Below, in pieces: positions 22,431-35,306 of a DNA stretch of 64,000 nucleotides; position 1 is the first letter of the stretch, and each line of letters begins with the position of its first letter. The DNA comes from Loripinus fragilis (taxonomy: Eukaryota > Mollusca > Bivalvia > Lucinida > Lucinidae): positions 32,532,690 through 32,596,689 of the forward strand of contig OZ026530.1 of assembly GCA_964019695.1 (NCBI GenBank), given 5' to 3'. A program made the translations under genes and the position numbers. A model generated the notes under the pieces. It was not told where the DNA came from, made no database searches, and was given only the letters and a program-made list of their open reading frames with translations.

Positions 22431-23884
22431 TTTTGCAGGGGGTAGTCTACACAGATACCTGTTCTGATCTGAGCGGTGAAGTTTCAATGTGATTATTGCA
22501 TGTTTGTAGCTTCTGATAAGGATTCCTAGACTGGTATCAGACCAGTAAATAGAGTAATAGTAAAATATAAAGCATTCGCCTAACCAAACACTACATCTGT
22601 GTGCCAGTTTACACTGAATGTGTATTATGATCAATGGGAGTTACAGAACTTTCGGTAAGCATAACCTGAAACCCCAACATAGGGGTCATAATCACTCCAA
22701 TCGGATAAGAACACATGCGTAATTATTAAACAAAAAAGTGCATCTAAATACAAATTTTGACCCAGACAATTCAAAGAGAGGATGAGACTAATTAGTAGCA
22801 TGTGTACAGTTACTCAGAAGGTAACAGTTATTTTAAATCGAATAGCTACTTAATGTTTTATTGACATTGACATTGAACAGAAAACTGATACTTCACCCAT
22901 CTTTCAATTTTATGTGTTACTTAATGTACTTATCTCACTTTTGAGATTAAAATTTATCAAACTTGAATACTGCATCTTGGGTGGTTTCCTAAGAATCAAT
23001 AGGGCAGTAATTCATGAGGAAAACTGGGCAAACTATCCTTTTAAAAGGAAACTTTATATTAATTTCATGACAAAGAAACAATAAAGAAGGCTGCAGCAGA
23101 GAAATTGAGAAATTCGCGGTATAGCGTGGGAGACCAATATCCAGTGGAAATCCAGCAGAGACGCCGAAAGTTGGTTCCCCTTCTTAAACAAACGAAAAGC
23201 GAAGGCAAGCATGCGATATTAGTATATGATAAGCTGTATATAAACGGTAGTCGGTATGTTGAACAGAGCCAGGACAGTAACATGGTGGGTCATCAACGTG
23301 GCAGTGAACGTCATTTCTTCATTGATGCTAAGGAATTTATGGTACCATACTTGGTTAAAATTTATAATAAGATTTATGGAAGTGGCGTCTATCCGGAGTC
23401 ATGGTGTAAAGCCTTAATTGTACTAATCCATAAAAGGGGTGATAGGAATGATCCAAATAATTATGGGGGTATAATGCTTATAAGTGTCTCTGCCAAGCTA
23501 TTTTCACTGGTACTTAGAAATCGCATGAACACATGGTGTGAAGACAATGAGGTTTCAATTTGGATTTCGGGTTGGCAGGAGCACGTCAGACGGTATCTTT
23601 ATATTGCATGCATTGGTTCAGCACGCATTAAAGGATAACGGCAAATTATAATGCGCATTCATTGATTATGAAAAGGCGTTTGATACGGTCATACATGAGG
23701 CGCTTTGGCTTAAACTTGTTGAAAATGGTGTTAGTTCTAAATTTACACATATATTGCAGTCTCTGTATGGCAAGGTGTTAGCAGCAGTTAAGATACAATC
23801 TGATGTGTCCAGCTTCTTTGAAATCGCACTGGGGGTAAAGCAGGGTAAACAATTGTCATCCTTACTATTCATCCTTTTCATTAA

Positions 23885-24245
23885 AGCTGCATAGTCTGTA
23901 ACTTTCGATCTTTTAATGTTTAAATTAATGTTTCTATTTTTCAAGAACACAGTAAGAAAACTAAAATTCAGGTATACATTTCACCAATTTCGTAAATCTT
24001 TACAAATTATCAGTATCAAAACAACAGCATTTATGTTAAAACTTGACTGTCTATAATTATTGGAGGGACGCAAATAATTACCAATAAGAGAAAAACACCT
24101 GTTTTTATAAGATAATTCACTTTTTCGTGCAGTTTTCAACTATAGTGAACAGATTTATTGTGAAAACTTAACTTAGTTCTGCTTTTACAAATGATTAAAA
24201 AAGATTTTTTTTCGAAAAATGTTCATAGTTGCAGACTGAGTCTCT
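23885..24245. mobile_element. TTAA-flanked MITE inside the LINE reverse transcriptase, copy 1
   Basis: It starts AGCTGCATAGTCTGTAAC and has TTAA at 23881-23884 and again at 24246-24249. The right end is diverged. Deleting the element and one TTAA restores the RT frame across the junction. TTAA target sites are typical of piggyBac-type and Kolobok-type transposition; no transposase is encoded. Confidence 0.85.
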
Positions 24246-25139
24246 TTAACGATGTATACTCTGATCTTCGGAATGCAGATAATGATGGTGAAATAACTGG
24301 CATCAGTATTAATCATATAGGTTCCTTTCTACTGATTTTTGCAGACGAGATGATTTTGTTCACCAAGACCCCGACAGAGCTTCAGACTCTACTGAGTAAG
24401 TTACAGAAGTATTCCACTGACTCACTGAGTGAGGACTTCGTGTTAACACTAAGAAAACAAAAATCTGCATTTTTGAAAACAGAAGATCACAACAAAATCA
24501 ATTTTGGTCTTACAATGGTGAGCCACTAGAAATAGTGGATTCGTTCTGTTATCTTGGCATGAAGTTTCATAAAAATGGCAATTTAGAACCACGTGTTAAG
24601 GCTCTGATGGAGCAAGCGCTGAAGGCAGCTAACAAATTTTTAGCTTTAAGTAAACGGATGAGTTTTGATATAAAAGTTAAACTTAAATTGTTTGATTCTC
24701 TTGTATCCCCTATACTTTTGTATGCATCAGAAGTATGGGGAATATCTGAGTACGAACACATCGATAAAATTCATATAAAGTTCTGCAAGAACATACTTGG
24801 TGTGAGAACCCAAACCCCTAATTATGGAGATCTGGGTCGATACCCACTCTCCGTAATCGCAAAAGAAAGGTGTATTAAATATTGGCTAAACGTTTTAGCA
24901 AACAACAATTCACTAATGATTAAACTTTTTCAAACCCAGATCGATAACTTAGACGTGCTCACACAGCCAAGTAGGTTCAGGCATAAACGCTGTTGGGCTC
25001 AAGGGATCAAGAGTTTACTAGATAATCTTCGATTCAGTCAGATGTGGCATAACCAATATGATGAGATTCCGTGCTACGAGGTAATTAAGAATAGAATACG
25101 AGATCACTTGACTCAACATCGGTTTGCCAATATATGTAA

Positions 25140-25455
25140 GTAAGTAAGGGTGCACGATCAGGAATCGATACAATCAAGTACCACACCTGACCCAGGATAC
25201 CAATGGGAAAGTGACAAACTCACAGTAGACACAACAAACGAGAGCCAAGAGGTCAGCCCTTTCCCAGCAGGTGACCACAAAGCACATATATACAGACGCG
25301 CACAAAGACATAGCAAACACAAGACAGAACAAAAACATAAAAGATCCACAAAAGAAGTACCGCCTTGGAACGGTCAGTAAAATATTTTACTGGAGGGCTT
25401 AAACCGGTTTAACGGCGCCAACCTCACCCTTAATTCAGATGTGGATCAAGACACA
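25140..25455 (-). mobile_element. Repeat family B copy interrupting the LINE
   Basis: Inverted copy: GTAAGTAAGGGTG at the low end and AAACCGGTTTAACGGCGCC near 25410. LINE coding homology stops at its left edge and resumes after its right edge. Confidence 0.75.
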
Positions 25456-26785
25456 CTCGTCTAAACTCGAATACTACTGCCAATTTAAAAATGGAGTTTG
25501 AAATGGAGAAGTATGTTGAGTATATCTCAAATGACAAGTTAAGGAAGGAGCTCGCTGCTTTTCGACTAAGTGCACATAGTCTGGATATAGAGAAGGGACG
25601 ACATGTCAATGTTCCACGAGAGAACAAGATCTGCCGTCTCTACTCAATGGTGGAGTTGGAATTTCATTTTCTGCTGGTATGCCCTCGCTATAATGATATA
25701 AGAAGAGAACTTTTACCCAGTACCGCTAGGCCATCTGTGGCTAATTTTTTTCTATTATGGCTTCAAATTCTCGAATATTTTTCTTAAATTGTCAAAATTC
25801 ATTAAGTCTGCAAACACCTTGAGATCTCAAGCTCTTGAAAACTTAGCTGTCATACTTAAGTTATTCTCACTTGGCACGAACGGTTGCAAAGATGGCGTAA
25901 ACATCTTAATTTGACCCATCTGTTCTCCAGTACATGTGCGTGAGAACATGCGTCTATGTATTGGTGATGGATGGAGTGGTGACGTTTGTCTCTGCAGCCG
26001 TCTGTGCTTGTGGTTTTGTATAACAAACTAAGTAGGTGTATGTCATATTATTTTGTATTGTATATAGCCAAAAGCATTGTATTTTGCTGATATGCTAATA
26101 GATTTGTATTGTTTTGTATTGTTACATCTGAAGGTAAAAATAGCTTTTTAAGCAATCTAAACAAATAAGTTGTAGAATGCATACAAATTTGACAGCAATG
26201 AAGTAAATTTGGAATCGCCAAGGGGAGAAATTTCCCAATAAGATATTTTTATAAATCTTAACACCATATTTTAGAGCAAAGATTGAATGTTAAGTGAATA
26301 ACTTATAAAAAAAATTGTCGTATCAGAAGAAATATGTTTATTTTCACTTTTTATATCATTTTCCCATTCAATCCTATACAAAACTCGGTGTGATTTATAC
26401 AGGTAAATGATTGGTTACATCCGTAAAATGGTATCGGTAAATTCCGCCAGTGCACTATGACACCCGAGCCTTGATTCGATTCTCAAATTGTGGCGGGTTT
26501 TCTCGAATACGTTCTTCATTGACTTCCCTGAGCATATTACAGCAGCCCATTCCACCGAGAGGGGGGTGTATTTCACTTGCACCTAATCTTCGCTCTAGAA
26601 TATGCTGTTGTTAAACAGACCTGGGGTAATTGTAATTGTAATGTAATTGTAATGAAATATATTTTCAAACTAATGGAAAGTAATATGCAATGGGCCTTTT
26701 TTCTCATTACATAATTGTAATTTAATGCATTATATTCAAAATGACCTGTAATGGCCATTACATTTGAATTACATTTGAATTACAT

Positions 26786-27058
26786 CTGGGCCCAGAACTA
26801 CAAAGCTCTCTTAAAGTTAAGGAATACTTAAGTTAAGTATTGATATTTCAACATGCTGTATTAAATGCTTAATAAAATACCAGGGTCGACGCAGTACTTG
26901 TGGTCAAAGATATTGTGATCTACAGAAAAAAATGTTTTTTCTTTCTTATTCTAATCCTTTTGAAAAGTTTGTAAAGTTATTTTTCGTATCCTGAAAAATC
27001 ATTACTTTACTTAAGTCTTCCTTAACTTTATGGAGGCATTGTAATTCCAGGCCCTGGT
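26786..27058. mobile_element. MITE-E copy
   Basis: It runs from CTGGGCCCAGAACTACAA to GGAGGCATTGTAATTCCAGG. Confidence 0.75.
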
Positions 27059-27544
27059 CACTAGCATATGTATGGTATAAGTTTGAAAGTAGCATGAGGT
27101 AGGTTTAAATCAAGTGAGAGTAGTTTTTCAAAATATATTGAAGATAGTTGTTGGCAAATTTTTAAGTCAAATGAGGTACATTTTCAAAGTTTGCAATCAC
27201 TAGCATTATTGGTTTTCACATGCATGCAATGGTAAATCTTTAACATTTTTTTTATATTTAAAATCTTTTCTGCAGAAAAAAGTACAGCTTCATTGTAAAA
27301 AAAAATGTTTTCACCTTTCAATTCTGATTCATTCAAATGTTAACAATATGGTCATTCGGTCACTATTTAATCTTTTTATAAAATTGCATTCACTTCTCTT
27401 CCAAGAATCACGGAAAAGTGATTTGTCACATTCAAAATCCTAACTATTGCACACATTATGGTAAGCATGCCAAGTCATTGTTAAATGACTACACATAGCT
27501 TTTATTAAGGTAGATAGAAACATTTTAAAGGGAGATGATGAAAG

Positions 27545-27753
27545 TACAGTAAAACTTGTCTTAAGCGGCAACTCTAAAATAAACAAAACAAAGGTCTTAA
27601 AGACAAATGGTAGCTTAATGAAGGTCGAAAGTATTGCAGAATGCTCTCTTGGAGCATTCTGCAATACTTTTGACCTGCATTAAGCGATAATCGGTCTTGA
27701 AAACAAATTTTGGTCTTCTTTTTGAGTGGCCGCTTAAGACAGGTTTTACTGTA
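27545..27753. mobile_element. Hairpin MITE-H
   Basis: TACAGTAAAACTTGTCTTAA and its inverse bound 209 bp that fold nearly end to end; the tip is GCATTCTGCAATACTTT and its inverse around GCTCTCTTGGAGC. Confidence 0.82.
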
Positions 27754-27759
27754 CTTTGG

Positions 27760-30034
27760 TGTACTTTTTATGGTACAGACACATATTTTTATGACTCTGA
27801 CTTCTTTTAGATTTATAGCCTAAATGTTGACAGTAGAACAGTTCTTTATGCATTATCAGGTTCTGAAACCATATGAAAACAAAATGAAATATTGTTTAAT
27901 GTATCAATTCGCCTTAATTTGACAAACTGTAGGCATTCAATTTTCAATAGAACATGTACAATTGCTCAAAGCATACCTTAGGGGTGAGTGATTAACAATG
28001 ATTTTAATATGGCAATGTTTTGCTCAATTTAGAAAATCTTTAATTGATCGACAATGAATGTTTGAGTTTATGATACATGTATAAGAATAAATAATTACAA
28101 GACTAGATGTGCATTTCATCAAAGATAAAACTAGCACCCTGGTTAGAACTATGCTGGCTGAAACAATTGCTTCTTACATTTTTATTAATTTTAGTGTTTT
28201 AGATTGTATTGTATGAATGCCATGAAATTTCATTATATTTCATATGAATAAAGTTCTAAGTCCTTTAAAGTAATTGTAATGCAATGTATATTACTTTGGG
28301 AAGTAATTGTAATGTTATCCATTGCATTATCAAACCCCATGTAGTTGTAATTGTAATGTAATGCAATGATTTTGATATGAATTGTAATGTAATGAATTAT
28401 ATTTCAATGTAATTGACCCAGGTCTGCTGTTAAACCACAAAAGATGTTTAGAAATGAGAATGTCTAACTATTCCAATTTTACCTCCACAGAGAAAGAGTT
28501 TTATCAAACTGATACACTATGATGACCACATTTGCTAAAAAAAACTAATTTTCCAGCTTATGCTGCTCCTGCTGTTTCAGTTTTGAAGACAGACACATTA
28601 TCACCATAAATATGATTTTCCTGTACGATTATGCATGACTTCATGGTGCAAAACATTTGGTACACTTCAAAATTGTATATAGTAAAGAGAACGTTAATTT
28701 TTGTCACATACATAACTTTTATTTCACCTTATTAAGCGGAAAAGTGTTTATTTCATTCGTTGTTTCGCCACTCATGAACTTTACATCTTCTCTTAAACAC
28801 AGCTGATCAGAATTCAAGACGATTTGGCAGAAATGGCCAGATCATTGAGTGACTTTCTACAACAGTAATTTAAATGAATTTGATCGTTAGAAAACAGGAC
28901 CGCCAGGGTAGGTGGCCAGTTGCCCATTTGTACCTATATACGAAATTTAACAGCTTATCTATAGCCAATGGTCATAACGTTTTACAAACAAAACACAACA
29001 GCACAATTTTTAATCAGTTAGGAAAAAGACTACCAAGGATCGTGGCTTATTGCAACTATGGAAACATTGCAGACACTATCCTCATGAAAAGCTGATCAGA
29101 ATTCAAAATAATTTGGCAGAAATTGTCACTGGGTGGCCTTCTGCAGAAATAACTAAACAAATTGGATTGTTGAAGAATACGGCCACCAGGTGGATGGGTC
29201 AGTTCATCGTATGCATCTTTTATAGAGTACTTTGAACATTTTCCCTTTGAAACCAATGCTCCAAATTCAAAGTTATTTGACAGAAATGTTATTAACACCA
29301 TAACCAGGTGGTTTTCTATAAAAATCAATCAGAAACATGTAAGGACATGGCTAGTCACATATAAAGAAACTATATACATGTGCAAATCATCTCAGATCAG
29401 CTATCTATGGCCACTTAGCCTGAGTCCAGTCGTCAATACTGTGGCAATATTTTCTTTCTGTTGCTATTATTCTTAAAATTAAGAGAATAAATAGATACCA
29501 CATCAAAGGCATTAGAAGTTTGTTATAGATTTCGAGTAATATTGACATTTTTGACCAGAAAAAAAAGAAAAAAAAAAGAAAAAAATCAAACTGAAACCCA
29601 GGCGATAGTCCACTTGGCTCTAGCGTTTATTTATCACTTCTAGTCAGCACACTTGTAACATGTTACCTTACCGATAAGACATAGTAACAATAAAATGGTA
29701 GTTTTAACAAGCATCAAGATAAGCATTACTTGAACGCTTGTGTGTTTAATGCAGAAGCAACAACTATTCAGAATATATTAAATTCCATTTGGTATTGTCT
29801 ATGATGATACTCAACAACTGTTATTTTTAACTTTTTAGGAGATATATTTGACAATTGCCTAAATTTAAATCACTGTAATTCGTGAAAAATCAACACTTTT
29901 TAACACTTTGTTTTCTGAATAGGCGAAGCATTAAGTTTTATCCAAACACTAACTTCATGTGCAAAGAATAGGTCACTTTTGTTGATAAAATAGATAATAA
30001 GTTTTGAATAAATTCATGTTTAACTAATGCTTTT
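27760..30034. other. No gene; short duplicated words only
   Basis: A GATCAGAATTCAA...TTTGGCAGAAAT word recurs at 28803, 29094 and, decayed, 29260, suggesting an old duplication of about 290 bp. Nothing else is recognised. Confidence 0.45.
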
Positions 30035-30570
30035 AGATAATTCTTCTTCATGTTACATGGTAAATTAAGATAATCCGTATATCATATTGCATTACAAAAT
30101 AAGGTAATTACTATTCCCTCTCACAGGCTAAATTGAAATAATACATATATTATAGTGCATCACAAAATAAGGTAATTACTAAACCCTCACACATGATAAA
30201 TTGAGATAATACATCTATCATAATGCATTACAAATTAAGGTAATTACTATTTCCTCTCACAGGATAAATTGATATATTCCATCTAAATTATTGCATTACA
30301 AATTAAGTTAATTACTATTCCATATCTCAGGATAAATTGAGATAATCCATCTATCATATTGCATTACAAATAAATGGTTATTATTATTCCATATCTCAGG
30401 AAAAATTGAGATAATCCGTCTATCAAGATGCATTACATATTAAGGTAATAACTAGTCCATCTCCCAGGATAAATTGAGATAATCCGTCTATCAAGTTGCA
30501 AGATAAATAATGATAATACGTCAATCATATGTTGCAGGATACATTCAGATATTTCATTCATGAATTACGT
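30035..30570 (+). repeat. 68-bp tandem array, about 8 units
   Basis: The word TGCATTACAA recurs at 30088, 30156 (TGCATCACAA), 30224, 30292, 30360 and 30429, then decays. Each unit also holds GGATAAATTGAGATAATCC and GGTAATTACTATTCC. Confidence 0.85.
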
Positions 30571-30699
30571 TGCATGATAACTTGAGATTCTTTGTATATC
30601 ATGTGAAAAATTAATTGGAATTATTAGTCTTTTATGTTAAATAGTAAATTTAGATCATCCGTTCATCATTTCACAGTAAAAAACTAAGATATTTTGTGC

Positions 30700-30925
30700 C
30701 CCAACATGAGAAAACCTGTCTTTTGTGGTTTGCGTACAACAAAGGCGCAGGCCAGCCTGCTCACCCACGCAGTCTGATCAGCGCCTTTGCTATTTGCTTA
30801 GTGGAAAGTTTCATATTTAAACTTGCTACTAGTAAATTTTCAACTTTCTAGCTAGTCATTGTAGCTAAACGCCTGGTTTAAGTCTCGCTTTGTCGGAAAC
30901 CCCAAATACAGTTTTAGTCGCGTAA
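30700..30925 (-). mobile_element. MITE-D copy
   Basis: AAAACCTGTCTTTTGTGG at the left and the same inner words as the 48478 copy, inverted (GGCGCAGGCCAGCCTGC, TCTCGCTTTGTCGGAAA). Confidence 0.65.
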
Positions 30926-31139
30926 AGGCCCATTTGTTGCAGGATGAATTGTGAGTATGGGTTTTAATGTACGTACACAGCACCGTGAGCTGGGATAATG
31001 GGATAATTCGTATATTAGGTTGTAGAATAAATTGAAATACTTTAACTATGCTGTATCAGTCTTGGCTGAAAATTGGTATTTACTATGGGTAATATTATGT
31101 CATTTTCCTAAATTCATGTGTATGAATATATGGTCTATC

Positions 31140-31907
31140 AACCAGGGCCCGGAATTACAATGCCTCCTTAAGTTAAGTAGACTTTTACGAACTTAACTCC
31201 AATATTTCTTTAAGTTAAGATTCTATCTTAAATGTGCATTTATAATGCACCGTTTTTGTGAACCTAACTTAAGTATAAATCCTCGGCTAAAATCGTTAAT
31301 TTGACGGAAAGGCTTACGAGGATAAAGTTTTAATGACTGTAAGCGACCCAAATGTTTCGCGCGTCCTGTAAATTAATCAGCGGACTCGAAAAATACTACA
31401 AAATAGAATAATTCCTGCTTATTAAAACCCTTCCCACGACGCAGAATTACTTGTGTTAATATTTTCCATTTCATAAAAGAGTGTAGGCGTCATTTTAGAG
31501 GAGAAGGGGAGGGAGGGCAGGTGGGGGTGATCTGCCGCGGGGGATAGGGTGGAGTACGCGCGAACTCGTTCGCGATGATCATGCTTTTGTGTGTTTGTGG
31601 GAGCAGTCAACATGCATCTAGCTCGTTGTAAACTATTTATGGGCTAACCAATGATACTGTGTTGCTTATCCCATCCGTATAACCTAACATTAATGATGCA
31701 TGATCAGCTATCCAGTGGGGGTTAAGTTTTTTATCCTTTTTTCTGAACCATCGCACGCGTGCATATTCTAAGTTGACGTTGATTGGCAGGTTATGTGGAT
31801 CCTTGAGCAATCCATGGTTGCTCGCCTATGCGATAAGTACACCATAATATCGTGCTGGCTCGGTTACAGTTTACTAATACGAATGTTTAAAGTTAAGGTA
31901 AACAGTA
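31140..31907. other. MITE-E fragment, then featureless sequence with more CpG
   Basis: 31143-31290 is a MITE-E relative. 31300-31900 has more CpG dinucleotides (CGCGAACTCGTTCGCGATG at 31558) than its surroundings but no credible frame or splice structure. Confidence 0.4.
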
Positions 31908-31917
31908 CAATATCAGT

Positions 31918-32123
31918 TTTGTTTGTTTGTTTGATTTGATTATTTACGTCCCATCAACAATCTTTCAGTTATAAAGGGACGGGGCCTCCAGGGTTGAACT
32001 AGTACTAAGCTAGGATAAATGTTCTTGCTCAGTGACACAACGCAGTTACGCCGGTGATAATCGAATCCGCGGCCCCTCGGTCTCGAGTCAAGCACTCTAC
32101 CACTGAAGCACTGCGCTCCCAAG
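31918..32123 (-). mobile_element. tRNA-derived SINE (family 1)
   Basis: It has the same head, body and (AAAC)n tail as at 42687, with a 10-bp duplication CAATATCAGT at 31908-31917 and 32124-32133. Confidence 0.88.
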
Positions 32124-32446
32124 CAATATCAGTAATTTGTGAGACTTCGAGGTCTACGTAAATTCGGGATTTTCATCCGACTTGAGCTGTACAACGCTGA
32201 TGCCATGCTATAAGCTACAAATATCTCTGCCAAAGTGGCACCCGGTTACCCATCTATTTCGCGAGCCCTGTCGAGTCATAACTGATGACTTACATGGCGT
32301 ACATGTACTCATTTTGGACACATAAATTCCCAATGGCAAGCCAGAAATTGGCTGATTATCAGATACTTAGCTAGTTTATTTTAATTTAAAGGCGCCAATT
32401 GAGCCACAACGCGCTACAATGCATAAGTGATAATTCCAAATGAAAC

Positions 32447-33778
32447 AAGAAATGTCACAAACACGTGACGAATGCCCCCAAAGGAATTGGTCTATCATAA
32501 GACGCATTTGAGGAAAGTTAGCTGTAATATAGAACGAAAAACCTAGAAATGAGGCCAGAAGTCAATGTCAAGGTCAAAGTGACTCAAAATGGTATGCACC
32601 ACTCAGCCATCCCAAAAGAAATCACCACCCCAAATTTGGGATTCCTACATCAAATAATATAGGAGATATGCTCTGGACACAATAACTCTTAAAACTAGGT
32701 AAGAGATCAAGGTCACAGTGACCCAAAAATGGTTTGTGACACTCAGGCATCTCAAGATGCAGTTACAAACCAAATTTGGAATTTCTATTTCAAAGAATAT
32801 AGGAGATATGCACCAGTTTCTAGAAACTAGGTCAGAGGTCAAGTTCAAGGTCAGAGTGACTTAATAATGGTACGCGACACTTCGTCATCTCAAGATGCAT
32901 CCACACACCAAATTTGAGATTCCTACCTCAAATAATATAAGAGATATGCTCTGGACACGATTATTCTAAAAACTAGGTCAGAGGTCAAGGTCACAGTGAC
33001 CCGAAAATGGTACATGACACTCCGCTATCCCAAGATGCATCCTAACACCAAATTTGGAATTCCTAACTCAAAGAATAAAAGAGATATGCTCCGGACACAA
33101 TAATTCTAAAAACTAGGTCAGAGGTCAAGGTCACAGTGACCCAAAAATGTAATGTGACACCCCGTCATCCCAAGATGCATTTACACTACAAATTTTGAAT
33201 TCCTATCTCAAATAATATAGGAGATATGCACCAGACTCAATGCAGTTTCTAGAAACTAGGTCAGAGGTCAAGTTCAAGGTCACAGTGACCCAATTATGGT
33301 ACGCGACACTTTGTCATCCCAAGATGCATCCACACACCAAATTTGAGATTCCTACCTCAAATAATATAAGAGATATGCTCCGGACACGATTATTCTAAAA
33401 ACTAGGTCAGAGGTCAAGGTCAAGGTCACAGTGACCCGAAAATGGTATGCGACACTCCGCCATCCCAAGATGCATCCACACACCAAATTTGAGATTCCTA
33501 CCTCAAATAATACAAGAGATATGCTCCGGACACGATTATTCTAAAAACTAGGTCAGAGGTCAAGGTCAAGGTCACAGTGACCCAAAAATGGTACGCGACA
33601 CTCCGCCATCCCAAGATGTATCCACAAACCAAATTTGGCATTCCTACCTCAAAGAATATAGGAGATATGGACCGGACACGAAAGTGGGACGGACGGACTG
33701 ACGGACGGACGGACTGACGGACGGACGGACGGACAGTGCGATTACTATATGCCTCCCAAAGTTCCTTTGGGGGCATAA
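32447..33778. mobile_element. Pearl-like non-autonomous element with tandem core and (GGAC)n microsatellite
   Basis: CCCCCAAAGGAA at 32475 and its inverse TTCCTTTGGGGGCAT near 33762 mark the ends. The core is about eight units of 135-149 bp, each with AACTAGGTCAGAGGTCAAGG, CATCCCAAGATGCAT and a GAGATATGCTCCGGACACG word. A (GGAC)/(GGACT) microsatellite follows at 33690-33735. This matches the layout of bivalve pearl elements (tandem core plus ACYG-type microsatellite), which have been tied to Helitron-type transposition. Minus-strand open frames reading through the units are repeat artefacts. Confidence 0.75.
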
Positions 33779-33920
33779 AAAAAACACTCCCATATATGGT
33801 AAAACAAAATATGTTTCAATAATAGGCCTAAGTTGACCTTGCCCTATCTTAATTTAATCAATGAGATCAGGTAAGCGCTACATGACCTTCAAATCCTCTA
33901 GTTTGTACATATGCTTAACA

Positions 33921-33962
33921 GGGGGGGGGGGGGGGGGGGGTGTGGGGTGTGGGGTGTGGGGG
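33921..33962 (+). repeat. Poly-G run with TGTGGGG repeats
   Basis: About 20 G followed by GTGTGGGGTGTGGGG. Likely length-variable. Confidence 0.8.
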
Positions 33963-34944
33963 TAGTCAATTATAGAATTCTCGCAGACTTCTTGATGTGG
34001 TGAACCCTTCAACCTTTTTACTAAAAAAATCGTACCTGATAGGCAGCGATACGCATTTTTTAAATACAAAACAGCGTTTCTAGCAATTCAGTTCATTTGT
34101 GATCGCCGCATACAGTGTGGGACAAAGCATGTGGGTAATTCGGTATTTTATATGTAGAGACTCCCTTCACATCCGACGTTGGGAATAATACAATATCCCA
34201 TAGCACAAAACGCCTTTGATACACGGTGCACTGCCCTACTCAAGGCATTTTTTGATACCCCAATCGTATCTCCAATCACTAAACAGTAGGACCCTGTCGT
34301 TGTTTACCGCAGCCGCACAGAACTTGCATCAATGGAGTGAGTGTCATGCTAAGTCTTTTGGCCAAGACGATGTGTCGACGAACCCAGTTAACGATGCCAC
34401 GCGCGGATCCAGAGGAGGTATCATGGGGTCCGGACCCCAGCCCCCTGGAAAATCACAAATTCTATAGGTTTATATAGAAATATGCAATTGGGCCCCCTCC
34501 ACCTGGGAAAAGTTGAACCCCCTGGAAATGTTAGAGCGCCCTTCTCCATGGAATATCGGAAGTTTTAGTTTAATGATAGTTTCCTTTGAAAAAAAAAGCC
34601 ATGATCAATGGACTCCCTCTGCAAAATAAGCTGAGGACTTACAGAAAAAAAGAAGAGAAAAAACAACGTCAGAGCTTTTTTAGTCAGTCGGGCTTGGACC
34701 CCACCCCACCCCCCCCCCTTCCACCGCCAAACCCGTCGAAAAATTCCTGGATCCGCGCGTGGATATACGTTATCGTGGTGGTATAGAAACGATATCGCTC
34801 CTTAAAACCTTCTATAGTGCTGCCAAGATGTAATGACCATGTTTACATTTGCTTGTTTGTAAACATTGAAATCAAAACAGTAGGCTGGCATATTCAGCAG
34901 TCAGGTGTAGTTTTAAAAACTGTTTGATATCATCTTGTATAACT

Positions 34945-35015
34945 CAGAAGATAGAGTCACTGGCAGCAGAACATACATTTTTTTTTCCATTATGCGCGGG
35001 TTCGAATCCCATCAA
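34945..35015 (+). mobile_element. tRNA-like SINE head or relic
   Basis: TAACTCAGAAGATAGAGT resembles an A box, and GGGTTCGAATCCC at 34999 is a perfect B box, 40 nt later. There is no convincing cloverleaf and no clear body. Confidence 0.4.
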
Positions 35016-35306
35016 TGCTTTCATGTCTTTTTCTTCATTTTTATTGTATCATATTTTCACATGTGCCCTTTAAACATCATTGGAAAACAGTTTTAACATT
35101 TATACAAAGTGTCCATCAAATGGGACATTATCAAAAACGAAAACGCATATGCGAGATGCCACTGAATGCATCAACTCAATAGGGTACGCATTGTTTGCTG
35201 TCATTAAAGTAAGTAAGGGTGCAAAGATCAGGAATCGATACAATCAAGTAAAGTGATATTAAGCAACCCAAATGGTTTGGAAATGCTTATGAATTATATC
35301 TTTAAA

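Larger units (their letters stand above)
23085..26150 (+). pseudogene. LINE relic: ORF1 C-terminus fused to reverse transcriptase, with two nested insertions
   Basis: Residues from about 23105 match the C-terminal block of ORF1-like proteins (GDQYPVEI, RRRKLVPLLK, DKLYINGSRY). From about 23320 a reverse transcriptase begins (LVKIYNKIY, ALIVLIHKRGD, NNYGG, then FIDYEKAFD and GVKQG), so the endonuclease and RT start are deleted. A stop occurs near 23646. After the TTAA MITE the frame continues with FINDVYSDLR; the catalytic box is FADE rather than FADD. The thumb/connection region (SFCYLGMKF, SPILLYASEVWG) runs to 25140, is cut by a SINE-B copy, and resumes with a zinc-knuckle-like HxLLxC block (25491-25787) and a diverged tail. 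It is inactive by several independent lesions. Confidence 0.85.

Noticed and set aside
33498..33776. 92-residue minus-strand frame with hydrophobic segments
   Set aside because: It reads through the pearl-like tandem units and the GGAC microsatellite; the repeating peptide is a by-product.
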